Of a stretch of 64,000 bases of DNA, positions 25,556-36,479 are shown piece after piece. How positions within the stretch are numbered: position 1 is the first letter of the stretch; each line of letters starts with the position of its first letter. The position numbers were made by a program, and so were the translations under genes. The stretch is taken from the NCBI GenBank assembly GCA_949358305.1, contig OX442321.1:2443605-2507604 (forward strand), written 5' to 3'. The notes beneath the pieces were generated by a model. It saw only the letters and a list, made by a program, of their open reading frames with translations, was not told the origin of the DNA and searched no databases. The DNA comes from Strigamia acuminata. Taxonomy: Eukaryota > Arthropoda > Chilopoda > Geophilomorpha > Linotaeniidae.

Positions 25556-27967
25556 ATGGGCAATATTAAACGTCTCAGCATAGTCCATCCTGGTCGTATC
25601 AAACGAAGACCACTTCATGGCCAAAAGAAACCGTTTCGTCACAAAGTTCTGGGCATCCACAAGTTCTACAACCCAAAGTACGGCCTTTGGCACAAAATTA
25701 TCTGGTTTCTGGTCGTTTCGGCATCCGTTGCAGGTTTTGCGCTTCACATTGGTCAACGAGTAGAAGCATTTCTCAAACAGCCTATGCGGTTACAAGTGAT
25801 CATCGAAGAGAAACCTCAAGTTCGATTTCCACCCTTGGCTATTTGTTCTGCCGCATTGGTCTCCCACATTCAACATTCTGATTTCAGAAAAGATACGAGT
25901 GGAGTTTCGTTTGAAGAATTATACTACACGCTTGCTATTGATCCCTTTGCAGTAACCGTCAAAAGACAAGTAAGAAATACATACAGTAAATCAAGACATT
26001 TTCATCAGTTCAAGCACTAGCGCAATCTTGTGACAGATTAGAAAAATTAATTCCATTTTACAAATTCAGACACTAGATGGCGCAACATGCGTCATCTGTA
26101 GCTTGCAGCCAAGGCTACTAGAATACTATAAGGTTGCGCAACTTGGAGAAAAAAGCCAACACTTTTGTGCGTAGATCTGCGCACAACGTCACTGGAGGGC
26201 CCTTGCTGTCACAGATTATAATCTGTGTTGCTGTATCACCACCGGCCATTCATGACGTCAAAGATTTTTAAATTAAATTTAATTCACACGCACGAAATTA
26301 GTCTCAATTTTATTTTATTTTATGTAAACTTAAAATTTGAGTATTAACTCTCGGTATTACATATCCCTAACAATCTGATATCACATATACCAGTATATTT
26401 TACTACTTTTTACATACGTCACTTGACCCTTTGATGACGACACACTTTTCGACGAATGACGGCAAAGTATCCAAGTAGCACCCCACTCCAGCAAACAGTA
26501 GCATCTGGTAACGAATTGCCCTAACTAAATACATAATCACCAGAAAGGTTTTTACAATAGGTGCGTTGAATCTCAAAAGACGAATTGACGTCATTGCCAT
26601 TGAATAACATGGGAATGACGTCACACGTATCAACACAAAACGACAGAAACGAGTCGTTTTAGACTTTTTGAATGCAGCTACTGTATTGATGCTTGGTGAT
26701 GCCGGCGCCACTTAAAATGAAAATTTATTGCAGCTTAACACCAAGCAAATTAGTATTACTGAAATTATTTCTATTACCATTACTATTTCTTAGTGTTACA
26801 AACTATCTGAGAAAAATGATGCCAGCTGTAGTTATCAGCCTGCTGATGGAAATTTGAAGATAAAATTTGATTCCACACTCTACGGCAGAAGCATCATCTT
26901 GGACTTGGAATCATGTACAAAATTCAAATAACACTTTTCAGAACTTTGATTTTTCACTTAAATAAATTATACTTTCAGCAAGCACAGCAAATTACGTCGG
27001 CCCATTTAATTACATCTCCTTCCGTTGGAACATCAGTGCAAAAGAAATAATATATTTTGGCACTCAAAGAAGGAAATACTTTGTAATAAAACAAATCAAA
27101 CAAACTCACTCACTCACTCAAATGAATTTCAAATGCAGTTTTACCTCGTCAATTCAGCGTGGACTCCCAATCAGTCAGTCCTCCTTCTGTCAGAAACAAT
27201 TGACATAGGAAGTGAACATTTGGTCCGCATTTCAGCCCGAGAAGTAAAAACTTACACTATCACACAAAACCCACCAATTTATCATTTATTGAATATATTT
27301 TTGCAACCAGTTCCGCTTTCAGAACATTGTCAACAACCCATGTACAAAAAGGCCTTCAAAGTCTCAACAATGCATGCTCAAATGCACCGATGAGATGATT
27401 GAAAAAAAAGTGAATTGCAGGTATAACCCATCATCGATCAATCATCAATTCAATACTTTCGAGCCTCGTTATAACGAACTATCGTAAAATCAAATTTTTT
27501 TAACATGGTGTTCTCTAGCCAACCAAGCCATTCGTTATAACGAGGTTCGACTGTACAGTATAACATTTCTTTATTTCAGGCTCCCTTTCATGATCTCTTC
27601 GAGTCATCCTTCTTGCAGAAACTCTAACGAGACCATCAACACTTTGGATCAAATATCCCAAGTGTATCGCAAATACAATCTCAGGAACTGCAATTGCAGT
27701 AGACCGTGTACCAACGTTGGGTACAAGATGTACAAGGACTCCAGTTACAAGTTAGACAACAATACCGGAGGAATAACTCTGATTTACTCGGACGAAGCGC
27801 AAGAGATATTGAAGGAAGAACCGGCTTATGCAAAAACAGAACTGTTTAGCGATATTGGGGGTGCTCTCGGCCTCTATTTGGGCGTGTCAGTCATTACTAT
27901 TTTTGATATGTTCGATTGGTTTTTGCAAAATCTTTTGACCGGTCAATTGCGCAATTATCACAATTAA
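25556..27967 (+). CDS. DEG/ENaC (pickpocket/ASIC-type) sodium channel
   Basis: Exons: 25556-25969, a tentative 26394-26466 (ends FSTNDGK), 26794-26914 (starts CYKLSEKND), 26979-27082, 27139-27243, 27323-27420 and 27580-27967. All but the tentative exon join in phase. Family landmarks in order: LHG in the N-terminus, TM1 (about residues 50-70, WFLVVSASVAGFALHI), 'GK-CYKL' corresponding to the conserved GxCYtFN, SLYG-like TLYGRSIILDLE, the cysteine-rich NNPCTKRPSKSQQC and CNCSRPC, and a TM2 with GGALGLYLGVS, whose GVS matches the GxS selectivity filter. The protein should form trimeric amiloride-type Na+ channels used in sensory, salt or peptide sensing. The finger region between exon 1 and CYKL is incompletely resolved. 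A pogo-like MITE lies just before the last exon. Confidence 0.85.
27456..27553. mobile_element. Short pogo/Tigger-like MITE in DEG/ENaC intron
   Basis: CCTCGTTATAACGAACTAT and the inverted right end ATTCGTTATAACGAGGTTCG...ACTG flank a roughly 50-bp core. The right end matches the CAGTtgAACCTCG ends of the intact element at 28158. The left end has lost its terminal bases. Confidence 0.65.
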
Positions 27968-28157
27968 AAATGATCTAAACCACAAATTACATTAAGAACA
28001 CCTGTAATTGGTTCTTGAGCAATTGGGAGTCGCCGAATTGATATTGAAAGAAAATTACAATCAAGCTTTCTTAAATTGTTTCCTCTAGATAGAAAAGAAA
28101 TTAGTCAACTCAAAAAAACAAAAACTTACATTAAAAAAGTATTGAGAAAATACTGTA
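27968..28157. other. 3' flank of the channel gene
   Basis: AT-rich, no feature seen beyond the start of the next MITE. Confidence 0.4.
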
Positions 28158-28337
28158 CAGTTGAACCTCGATAAAACAAATCGCAAGGAGCCCAAGAAAT
28201 CGCTTCGTTACAATGAAAGTTTGTTATATCAAAAGTTTTTAACATGGGTATTCTATGGCCAACCAACCAACCAAGCCTTTTTTAAGTATTGTTTCTAACA
28301 AAAAATTCGTTTTATCCGTTATAACGGGGTTCAACTG
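28158..28337. mobile_element. pogo/Tigger-like MITE, 180 bp
   Basis: Ends CAGTTGAACCTCGATAAAAC and (right) GTTATAACGGGGTTCAACTG, with TA on each side (28156-28157 and 28338-28339). TA duplication and CAGT ends are typical of the pogo branch of Tc1/mariner. No ORF. Confidence 0.82.
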
Positions 28338-28856
28338 TATTAATGTAATGGGCCCAAAGATTTCGACTAACTAGGGACTTCCACAGGGTTTTATCTGGCA
28401 CTAGTAGTGTTGTATTTTGTAACAAAGCTGCGTGTTATGTAGAGTCAACAATAACGATGCACCAGGCTAGGGAGTTGGGGGATTAAGACAAAGACTTTAT
28501 TGGGGTCACTGGTGATGCAGACAGGGCAGCATCACCAAACATGTTAGTTACATGACAAGTGACAGTTGGAGTGGACACTCCAAGTAGTAAATACTAAACA
28601 ATACAACTTCAAAAGCGCACAAATTAACGTATTACTGAATAGATGCGACATCTTTGATGTCAAAATATTAATTGATAAGTTTCAAGCGTAGTCTCTCAGG
28701 AGAAGAAATACACTGCTGCTATCATTTTTAGTGTGTATATTTGGCACTTATTTGAATATTATAATAAGATACAAATAAAAAATATAAATGTCACCCGGAT
28801 AATTGTTTTTTTTTATGTCGCAATCATACCCAATGATGGAAATGCATTGAAACCCA

Positions 28857-29832
28857 TTAATCGCCCAAAAAATTAAGATTCTGAGTGAAATATTGCACAT
28901 CAGCATCTGCTGGTGAATGAACAAGAATACCAAACATTAGTGCATCAAAACAACAACTACCAGAGGGATTAAGAGCCCCAAAGTTTTTAAATACAGGAAA
29001 AGAAAGCAAGACCTGCTCTACTAAAATGTTGTAGACAGAAAAGATTAAAGTAAGCCCAATAATGATAATTAACAAAAATGTGTTTCAAATAAATTAAAAT
29101 GTTATCAATTTACTATAAAAATTGTTACCGTAGGTAACAAAAAGTATATTATTAAGTGAATGACATGTTGTCGATTCAGTAAAAATAGAAATTAATTATC
29201 TGGAAAATGATTACAGTATAGAACAACAATTCGAATTTCATAAAAAATAATCATCATTTTTTTCCTATTCATTTTTAATTGCTAAGAATTTATGAGTTTT
29301 TATACGATAATAATCTTTATATAAGATGAAATTTAAAGTTGTTGGTTATTTATTTAATTTCAATTGCGTATAATTAATACAGAATTGAAATTGTCTGAAT
29401 TAATCAAAAGCGCTTCACCAATAGTGGTGCAAACTTCTTTACTATCATTGTTCACGTACTAGTGCGCTCTGCTAGTGATCAAATGGTAACTTACAATGCA
29501 GCGAATCGATCGATCCATGTGTTCGACGACGGATAATCCTTCGGGAAGACCGTACACGTTATTCGGCCATCTTGGTTCCGATTGGCCAACCATGTCGACA
29601 CCCATTATTAAATTTTTCCAATACTCCTAATGTAGAAATCGATTTTTTTAAAAAATTGATTCAGAATTAGTTAAATGAACAAATGTTTACCTCGAGGTTG
29701 TTGGCATTTCCTAGTTTGCAGGACATTCCGAGAATGTAAATTCCATCGTCGATATGTTGTCGCCGTTTGATGTGATGAATAAACAGCCAATCTCTAACGC
29801 CGAGGTTTCCTGGCGGTGTCTTGTGGAGAGTT
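28857..29832 (-). pseudogene. Fatty acid synthase-like ketosynthase, partial (minus strand)
   Basis: Exon 29832-29691 (acceptor before AACTCTCC, donor CTCGAG|GTAAAC) ends ...GIYILGMSCKLGNANNLE. It joins in phase 0 to exon 29626-29495, EYWKNLIMGVDMV...RWPNNVYGLPEG, donor GTAAGT. This is the start of the beta-ketoacyl synthase domain of animal fatty acid synthases (EEFWxNLxxGVDMVTxDxRRWPxGLYGLP in the family). After that the next expected block (SKFDAxFFGVH) is absent. Further along, 29025-28857 gives FKNFGALNPSGSC-CFDA, resembling the later ketosynthase segment LSPDGxCKxFDA, but the catalytic cysteine region between was not found. Most likely a truncated or decayed copy, or a gene whose other exons I cannot recognise. 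Confidence 0.55.
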
Positions 29833-32570
29833 CTGTAACATTAACTTCCGGTAATGGCGGCGCCCGGAATGTTTCGGGAATGAAATGAACACGAAATAGC
29901 TTTGTATTTTAAAAGGAAATAAATCCACAATGACGTCTTTAATTCGTCGTAAAATTGCCCAAAGAGTAAAAACCTCGTATGTCCACTCAGATCATTTATC
30001 TTGTTAATTTTTATTAATTTTTTTAAAAATTTTAACACAGGTTTATGATCTGTGTAACACCACCAGAGGGGGTTGGCCGGATTTCTGAGCCAATGGGAGA
30101 GCGACAGGAATGCTGCCCTTACCGTCTTCCCCCAATACAGCAACACCTGACGTTGTATTATGACTTGTGCTTCTAAAACTTGTGGTGATCTCAATGTATT
30201 TCACCAACTTAGAAGATAAAATTAATTGTCTTCTAATTAATTTGACTGTGGCACACGCCAAGTCAGATCATGTGACCGAGGGGAGAAATCCTCTCTAGGC
30301 ACATATCACCCCAGGTTGTCCGGGGTGAAGACGGTTATTAGCCGTTATGGTGCAATATGGTGTAATAACCACTAGTTGCACCCATTTGAGCTAAGTGCGC
30401 AGGTTTTCTGCGCAATATTGAAGCGTGCTGGGCTCGCGCCTTGGCTCAAATCGGGACTCTGAAATAAAACACACAACCACAAACATCACTGCTTTTCTGC
30501 TCCTGACAAAAAGTATTGATAGTGGACTCGTGTTCTTCAGTTTCACCTGCTATCTTTGTGCAACAAACGCACAAAGCCAGCAATTCTGCTTGAATTAGCC
30601 GTAGCTAATTCCAGCAATCGAGAAGAGAAGTTCCCGTGTCGCGTGAACCATCGCCGTCGCAGTAGCGCGAACTGCTGCCACCGCCATCGGACGTGAACGG
30701 ACGCCTGCCCGAACGTGAACCACCGCCCCGTGCCGTCGTACTTCGTGTGGAAGACTCACCGTGAACCATCATCCGAGGATCATCGTACGTGTGAGTGAAG
30801 ACGAGGAAAATAGCGGAAGCCATTTTCCTAACAACTTTGGTTGTCAAGCGCATTCGCCGCGCTTTGTAGCTTGCAACAGTCGTTGCAAGCCCTTCCATTG
30901 TTCCCGCTCTTTTATTTCGCGACTTGTCGCATTCTGTGATATTTCTATCATATTTTAATATATATTGTAATTTAACGAATAAATAATTGTGTGATTTTTA
31001 TTACCATAATAAATTGTGTCTTGATTTTCCTATTTACTAAACTTAACCCTAGACAAGTTTAAGGCCGCCGATTGTAAGTCTTGAAAAGCATTCACCTGCG
31101 GTTTCAGGCTTATTAATTAGTAATTTGCCTGATATCAACCCGGATCGCAGCAAACTTACACGCCCAGTTTCATCGTCCGATAATGAATATCAACCAAACA
31201 ATCAGAAATGACATTAGTCAACTACTGCCATACTTTTGCGAAGAGTGGATGCATAGACAACATTTATTAATTTATTAATGCCACATGCGAATCAATTGAA
31301 CAATGTTACCTGGCATACGTGGATTACATACCGTACCATCACGATGAACCGAAGTCAACAATTAGAATATCACGAGCTCCATTACTTTAGGGAACATATT
31401 CGCTTTTTGTACAATTCATATATTTCTGGGCAATTCGCGTTCCATTGGCCTATTCGGTAAGTCATTCAGATTGTTTTTTTTTTACCGTTCATTCTGGGAA
31501 CAATTTTAGGTGCTCAAACATCGAGTGCAATACTCTAGTCCGACCAACCCAGGCCCTCGGTCTCGTTTTCCCGCGTGAACCGAATTACACCTGAAGCTGC
31601 ATGTCCTCAGTGTCAAGGACGCATTACGTTTGTTAGTTCAGTTTAAAAAATTTGTCAACTTTAAAATAATTTTTTTATTTATTGTTAGATAACTGCATAA
31701 CGGCAGCTTATTTACCTGTTTGAGGTAAATAAATTCCTCAAAAAGTTGAATTAAAGGTGAACCGACATGACAGGATACCGGAAATGGTGGAGTATGGTGG
31801 ATGCAGCGCCATCTGGTGGCCGGAAACACTGATTAATCAAGATGTCAACCCGATTTCCAAATATCTGATTTTTTTTTAAATCGTAATTTTTTTAGTATTT
31901 TAACACCGTATTAACAAAATTTATTTTTGAAGAAAGGAAAATAGTGAAACATGTGTGTTTGCACATGTGAAGATGATTATTTTATGATGAGATGAAAAAA
32001 TTCTTTTTCTCATTACAAATGTGTACTGCATTACAAATGTGTACAAATGTGTACTTGTTTAGCGGTGTATTTCATGAAAATTACGGAAATGACGTCATCA
32101 TGACGACGTCATTTACGTAATTTTCATGGAAGACGGTTCAGCGGGTTCACACTTGCGGATACGCCGCGGATACGTTGCATCCGGGGTTTGCTGCAAATGA
32201 GCTGTGATTGGCTGCGAAAAAAAATCGAACTAGAAATATTTTCTAGTTTTCCGAGCGATTTATTTCCCGATTGTAGCAAACCCCGATGCAACAATTCCGC
32301 AGCATATCATATCAAATTTTGGTGAGATTTTGTTTGTTATTGCTTTATATTAACAAAAAAATTTTTTTTTTTTTTAATTACTTTATTTTCTATTATTTCG
32401 GTGTTTTATTTAGGGACAAAAGGACAGGGTTTAGAAGTCTAATATGTAATGCTTCCCTGCATTACAAATCCCAGCTTGTTTGAATTAAAGGACACGAATG
32501 AAGGCCCTGCATACAGGATTTTGGAAAATGTTTTAGACAAAGTATCTAATACTTTTTTTTTATATTTAAT
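29833..32570. other. Repeat-rich non-coding region
   Basis: No gene supported. The 30,040-30,600 stretch (GGTTGGCC...CTCTAGGCACATATCACCCCAG...GTTGTCCGG) looks like retroelement-derived or LTR-like sequence, but no paired copy is in this window. 30,630-30,780 has repeated CGTGAACCA(C/T)CGCC units. The end of the 52484-type inverted-repeat element (GGGTTTAGAAGTCTAA) occurs at 32429-32444. Confidence 0.4.
32073..32128. repeat. Near-perfect 56-bp palindrome with CRE core sites
   Basis: CATGAAAATTACG(G)AAATGACGTCA is followed almost at once by TGACG, then by its reverse complement TGACGTCATTT-ACGTAATTTTCATG-like arm. It could extrude a hairpin and carries TGACGTCA, the full CREB/ATF site. Confidence 0.75.
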
Positions 32571-32707
32571 AAAAATAAATTAATGACAATTTTTTCATCG
32601 CAAACACACAGATCACACACGCAACATGCGTGGACGACTTATTGCGACGATTATTATTTTCGACCATTTGCTGGTGTGCATTTAATTTCTTCGAGTGGGT
32701 GCCCTTT

Positions 32708-32864
32708 CAGGAAATCCTGCAACTACGATCATTATTGCTACACTTGCTGGTGTGCATTTAGACCTTTAGCTGTCAAGCCGGAAAAGTAACGTTTAGGTTG
32801 GCAAAAAAATACTCGACAGTGAAAAGATTAATTATTTAATTTGATTCTTTTTCAGGAAATCCTG
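32708..32864 (+). promoter_or_regulatory. Upstream module of peptide gene A (two CAGGAAATCCTG boxes)
   Basis: CAGGAAATCCTGCAACTA occurs at 32708 and again at 32853. Around the boxes are repeats of TTGCTGGTGTGCATTTA and a TTGCAACT.CGATCAT block. The same pair at the same spacing lies upstream of gene E (53284 and 53429), and in partly decayed form upstream of gene D (46784 and 46916). GGAAATCC resembles a Rel/NF-kB half-palindrome, and TTCCAGGAA at 53282 fits a STAT pattern. Function is inferred from conservation only. Confidence 0.45.
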
Positions 32865-33040
32865 CAACTATGATCATAACTGTCACTATTTCATTGCCTC
32901 AGTTTGTCTTTTTCCTCCAAATGTTGGAACTTTGATCATAATTTTCACACTACCTATTGTGCATTTGAGCCTTACATAAAAAATGTTACAACTACAATCA
33001 TTTTCATGAGTTATGCTGATTGCAGTTATTGTCAATTGAT

Positions 33041-33049
33041 CTATATAAC
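33041..33049 (+). promoter_or_regulatory. TATA box, peptide gene A
   Basis: CTATATAAC followed by GCAGCAAAAACTG. The equivalent CTATATAA(T/A).CAGC lies at 35221 (B), 37139 (C), 47146 (D), 53597 (E) and 56432 (F), always about 230-250 bp before the start codon, except in E where insertions lengthen the gap. Confidence 0.75.
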
Positions 33050-33271
33050 GCAGCAAAAACTGCAACTCTTCAGAAGTGTCATTTTCCAGAACTGACGAAC
33101 TGTCACCAAGTAAACGCTAATTCCACCTGCATATTTGTATCCAGTATCCAAGTGAGCATCTAGGTAAGTTCTTTTTGGTTCAACTTATTGAAAATGAAAA
33201 ACTTTTTTTTCAATTTCCAACAACATAGCTTTTACATTAAAATTTTTTCTTCTTCTTTATTTGTCAGCATT

Positions 33272-33487
33272 ATGAAGTCGTACCAGTTTCTTGTTGTTTT
33301 TCTAATCGTTTTGGGGCTGAATGAAGTGGCTGCAGAATGCAATTGGTATGGACAAGCACCAATCTGCCTTGAAATCTGCCCTCTCGGGGACTACATTTGT
33401 TCAACTGACATTAGCGGTAACGGTGCCACTTGCATGGTAGGAGTAAAGTTTTACTGTTGTTCCTCACAAAGTGAATGTCCCACTTAA
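33272..33487 (+). CDS. Secreted eight-cysteine peptide A, 71 aa
   Basis: Single coding exon (33268 acceptor CAG; ATG 33272). A 5'UTR exon ends at 33163 with donor CTAG|GTAAGT. The signal peptide MKSYQFLVVFLIVLGLNEVAA (about 21 aa) is followed by a mature part of about 50 aa with cysteines spaced C-x8-C-x3-C-x6-C-x10-C-x7-CC-x5-C and the motif CNWYGQAPIC...GATC. All six family members share this spacing exactly. The pattern suggests a compact four-disulphide extracellular peptide, perhaps antimicrobial or otherwise defensive; I cannot assign it to a named family. AATAAA follows the stop within 15 bases. Nearest relative is E. Confidence 0.88.
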   Translation: MKSYQFLVVFLIVLGLNEVAAECNWYGQAPICLEICPLGDYICSTDISGNGATCMVGVKFYCCSSQSECPT

Positions 33488-33699
33488 ACGTTTTAATAAA
33501 AATGTTTGTCAATTACAAATACTGGACTACGCTTATAAATGTTAAAAATTATATAAACTTTAGTATTTGCATTATGTTGCTCAAAATAAGTGACAAATAA
33601 AAATTCAAAGATTAATTTAGTGCCTTATTTTGAAATCACACATATCACACTGTGTATCAGTTTACATACACTGTACACACATAAGCTTATCCTGATTAT

Positions 33700-33795
33700 G
33701 GTTTCAACTTCAATTAAAGCTTGTGACTGGTATGGTTTTACCCACGTTAGTCTGGGGATTGACTACCATGGGAGGGATGCATACACATGTAATAA
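33700..33795 (+). pseudogene. Broken relative of the eight-cysteine peptide genes
   Basis: After ATGGTTTCAACTTCAATTAAAG the frame reads KACDWYGFTHVSLGIDYHGRD, recalling the mature start C-x8-C of the family, with the second cysteine changed. It then runs into repeat R2. A matching remnant is at 35840. Confidence 0.5.
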
Positions 33796-34310
33796 TGGAG
33801 ACAGGGACTCCGGATTGTTGGTGATTGGCCTTTAATTCGTTGTCTAGCGGTCGGAGTTCCCATCACCCTTGTTGCGGTGCCATGAAGACAAGCTTCACCA
33901 GCAACCGACCCGTCACACACACAGGGCAGGAGCCCCATGGGTGAAGTGGTTGGTCGCACGAGTACATTCTGTCGTACGTACTTACCCTGTACGACCCATG
34001 TGGCAGCTCATGGAGGCTGCAACAGGGACATTTCCCTGTTACTGAGCGTCACCGTGGTGAATGACGAGGAGAGCAGAGTCACTCCGGGCATGACTGCCCT
34101 TTGTTACCAGACCTTTCCAGCACACGTCATCCCTCTGTGCTGTCCACTGCTCCTGCTGTCGACCTCATCAGTCGACAGCCTCTGCTCGTCACACTACTCA
34201 GCTCCCTACTCTGGGTCAGTCTACCCCGCAAGGGAGGATGACCTTAGGGCCAGTGAGCAGTGTGTGTAGTGACGTGGGTCACTTGGGTGGCCAAACGTCA
34301 CAACCTACTG
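33796..34310. repeat. Dispersed repeat R2, copy 1
   Basis: About 515 bp from GGACTCCGGATTGTTGG to GTGGCCAAACGTCACAAC. A second near-full copy is at 35938-36470 and a fragment at 15133. GC-rich relative to flanks, no protein domain. It may be a solo LTR or another non-autonomous element; ends are not certain. Confidence 0.6.
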
Positions 34311-35219
34311 GTTCCCGTCGCATGACTTGATTTAAAGCAATGCTAACTGATGTATGGGATTTCCATACTTCTGAAAAAATAAGAAAGTTTGCCAATAGTT
34401 TTCTTTAAAAAAATTTAAAAAAAAAATTAAAATTGAAAATTGCAAACTATTGAATTTTTTCACATTAAAATTGAAAAACAAAATGTATGGATAGATTTAT
34501 ATGAGCAGATAAATCAAGATTAACCTGGTTTCAGAATTTATTGAAATCTTTTTAATGCCGAACATTTTGGCATCCATTAAATGACACGGGTTCCACCAAG
34601 TGGCGCTCCGGTTTGCTTACGTTTTGCAATAAATCAGCATTGTATTTTGCTTTTCCAATCCACAGCGCTTAAAAATAAGTCTTTTTTTAAATTTTTTTTT
34701 ATAATGTTTGGAATGACCTGTTCTATGGCTGAAAGAAGCCAAAATTTTACTTTTGTTTATGCTTAATTGATTTTTTGGAAATTGAACAAACCGGAAGTTG
34801 AACCCCACACACAAACAAACAAACATTCATGTCAAGTTAAATAAAAGCCTTTAAAAATAGCGAACAAGGTCGCGCACATATACAGTATTAGCGAGAGTTA
34901 TTAAAATGAAAATTTAAGAAAGTAGATGATATACCCGTGACATCCCCCACCATTTAGACTTTTATTATGATGTGTAATGAAAATCAAAGTGGTCCCGGTG
35001 GAACTTCAATACAAAAAATGCAAAAAGATAAAAAGATGACCTAAAATTAAACATTGAAGTTAAAATAATGAACTTGTAAATATTTGTGACACCATTCTGA
35101 TTAGGCACTTGTATGGTTTGCAAATTTACAAATAATTGCCCTAGTTTGTCATTTTCCTCCAAATGTTGCAACTTCGACATCATTTTCACATTTCCTGATG
35201 TGCAGCTATTGTTGTTTGG
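34311..35219. other. Intergenic DNA between peptide genes A and B
   Basis: AT-rich. 35130-35210 holds the decayed form of the family's upstream block (CCAAATGTTGCAACTTCGA.ATCATTTTCACA). Confidence 0.45.
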
Positions 35220-35424
35220 TCTATATAATGCAGCATAAACTGGAACGCTTCACAAGTGTCATTTCCCAGAACTGACAGTCACCAAGTAAACGCTAATTCC
35301 ACCAGCATATTTGTAGTCAGTATCCAAGTGTGCATCAAGGTAAGGTCTTTATGGTACAACTTATCTTTATTTTCAACTTCAAACAACATTTAATTCTTCT
35401 TCTTCTTTTTTATTTCTCAGCATT

Positions 35425-35640
35425 ATGAAGTCGTACCAGTTTCTTGTTGTTTTTCTAATCGTTTTGGGGCTGAATCAAGCAGCTGCAAAATGTTCTTGGG
35501 TAGGAAAAGCACCTTTTTGCACAGATAAGTGCGATGGCGAGTCCTACCAGTGCAAAACTGACAATAAAGGTGATGGTGCCACGTGCTGGACAGGAACCAA
35601 GTCTTACTGTTGTTCCTCACAGAGTGAATGTCCCTCTTAA
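35425..35640 (+). CDS. Secreted eight-cysteine peptide B, 71 aa
   Basis: Same structure as peptide A: TATA at 35221, 5'UTR exon ending at 35339 (CAAG|GTAAGG), acceptor TTTCTCAG at 35420, ATG 35425. The signal peptide is MKSYQFLVVFLIVLGLNQAAA. The mature part has all eight cysteines in the common spacing but a different surface: CSWVGKAPFC, then Lys-rich inter-cysteine loops and a Trp after the fifth cysteine (CWTGTK), as in C and F. The C-terminus SSQSECPS is identical to that of D. Signal and 3' flank are far more conserved than the mature part. Confidence 0.88.
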   Translation: MKSYQFLVVFLIVLGLNQAAAKCSWVGKAPFCTDKCDGESYQCKTDNKGDGATCWTGTKSYCCSSQSECPS

Positions 35641-35839
35641 ATGTTTTAATAAAAAATGTTTTCCAATTACAAATACTGGACTACGCCTGTAAATGTTAAA
35701 AATTGTATAAAGTTTAGTATTTGCATCATGTAGCTCAAAATAAGTGACAAATAAAAATTCACAGATTAATTTGGTGCCTTATTTTGAAATCACACATATC
35801 ACACTGTACACACATAAGTTTATCCTGATTATGGTTTCA

Positions 35840-35930
35840 ACTTCAATTAAAGCTTGTGACTGGTATGGTTGTACCCACGTTTGTCTGGGGGATTGACTAC
35901 CATGGGAGGGACGCATAGTGACGTACATAA
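35840..35930 (+). pseudogene. Broken relative of the eight-cysteine peptide genes, copy 2
   Basis: KACDWYGCTHVCLGD then a stop: the first two cysteines keep the x8 spacing, then a stop and frame change (YHGRD in another frame), followed by repeat R2. The gene, remnant and R2 order repeats the A locus, so the whole block was duplicated. Confidence 0.55.
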
Positions 35931-35937
35931 TGGAAAC

Positions 35938-36475
35938 AAGGACTCCGGATTGTTGGTGGTTGGCCTTTAATTTGTTGTCTAGGGGTCGGAATCCCCACAA
36001 CCCGTGTTGCTGTGCCAAGAAGGCAGGCTACATCCGCAACCGACCGGTCACACACAGGGCAAACGCCCCATGGGTGACGTGGTCGATCACACACGAACAT
36101 TCAGTCGTATACGTACCTGTACGACCCATGTGACCACTCATAGAGGCTGCAACAGAGACATCTCTTTCTTGTTACTGAGCGTCACAATGGTGAATGGTGA
36201 GCAGAGCAGAGCTACTCGGGGCATGGCTGCCCTGTGTTCTGGGATGTCCTTGCACTCATCTCGCCCGTGCTACCAGTTGCTCGGATCTGTCGACTATGGT
36301 GGCCCAGAAGAACCATCGTAATTTGTGCAAAAATAGAAAAATTTACACGTGGCCCAGGAGGGCCAAAAAAAAGAAAAATTTCATGCCACCATAGATGACC
36401 TTGGGACCAGAGAGCAATGTGTGGAGTGACGTAGGTCACCGTGGGTGGCCAGACGGTCACAGTATCAACAACATA
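35938..36475. repeat. Dispersed repeat R2, copy 2
   Basis: Matches copy 1 throughout (GACTCCGGATTGTTGGTGG...; GACGTAGGTCACCGTGGG), with an extra A-rich segment of about 40 bp near 36340-36385. Confidence 0.6.
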
Positions 36476-36479
36476 ACCT

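Noticed and set aside
26403-26711. 102-codon minus-strand ORF inside the DEG/ENaC gene
   Set aside because: No domain or splice support; part of it overlaps a likely repeat end (GGTGCGTTGAATCTCAAAAGACG) and a tentative channel exon on the other strand.
33937-34269. 110-codon ORF within repeat R2
   Set aside because: It is not preserved as an ORF in the second R2 copy and shows no domain.
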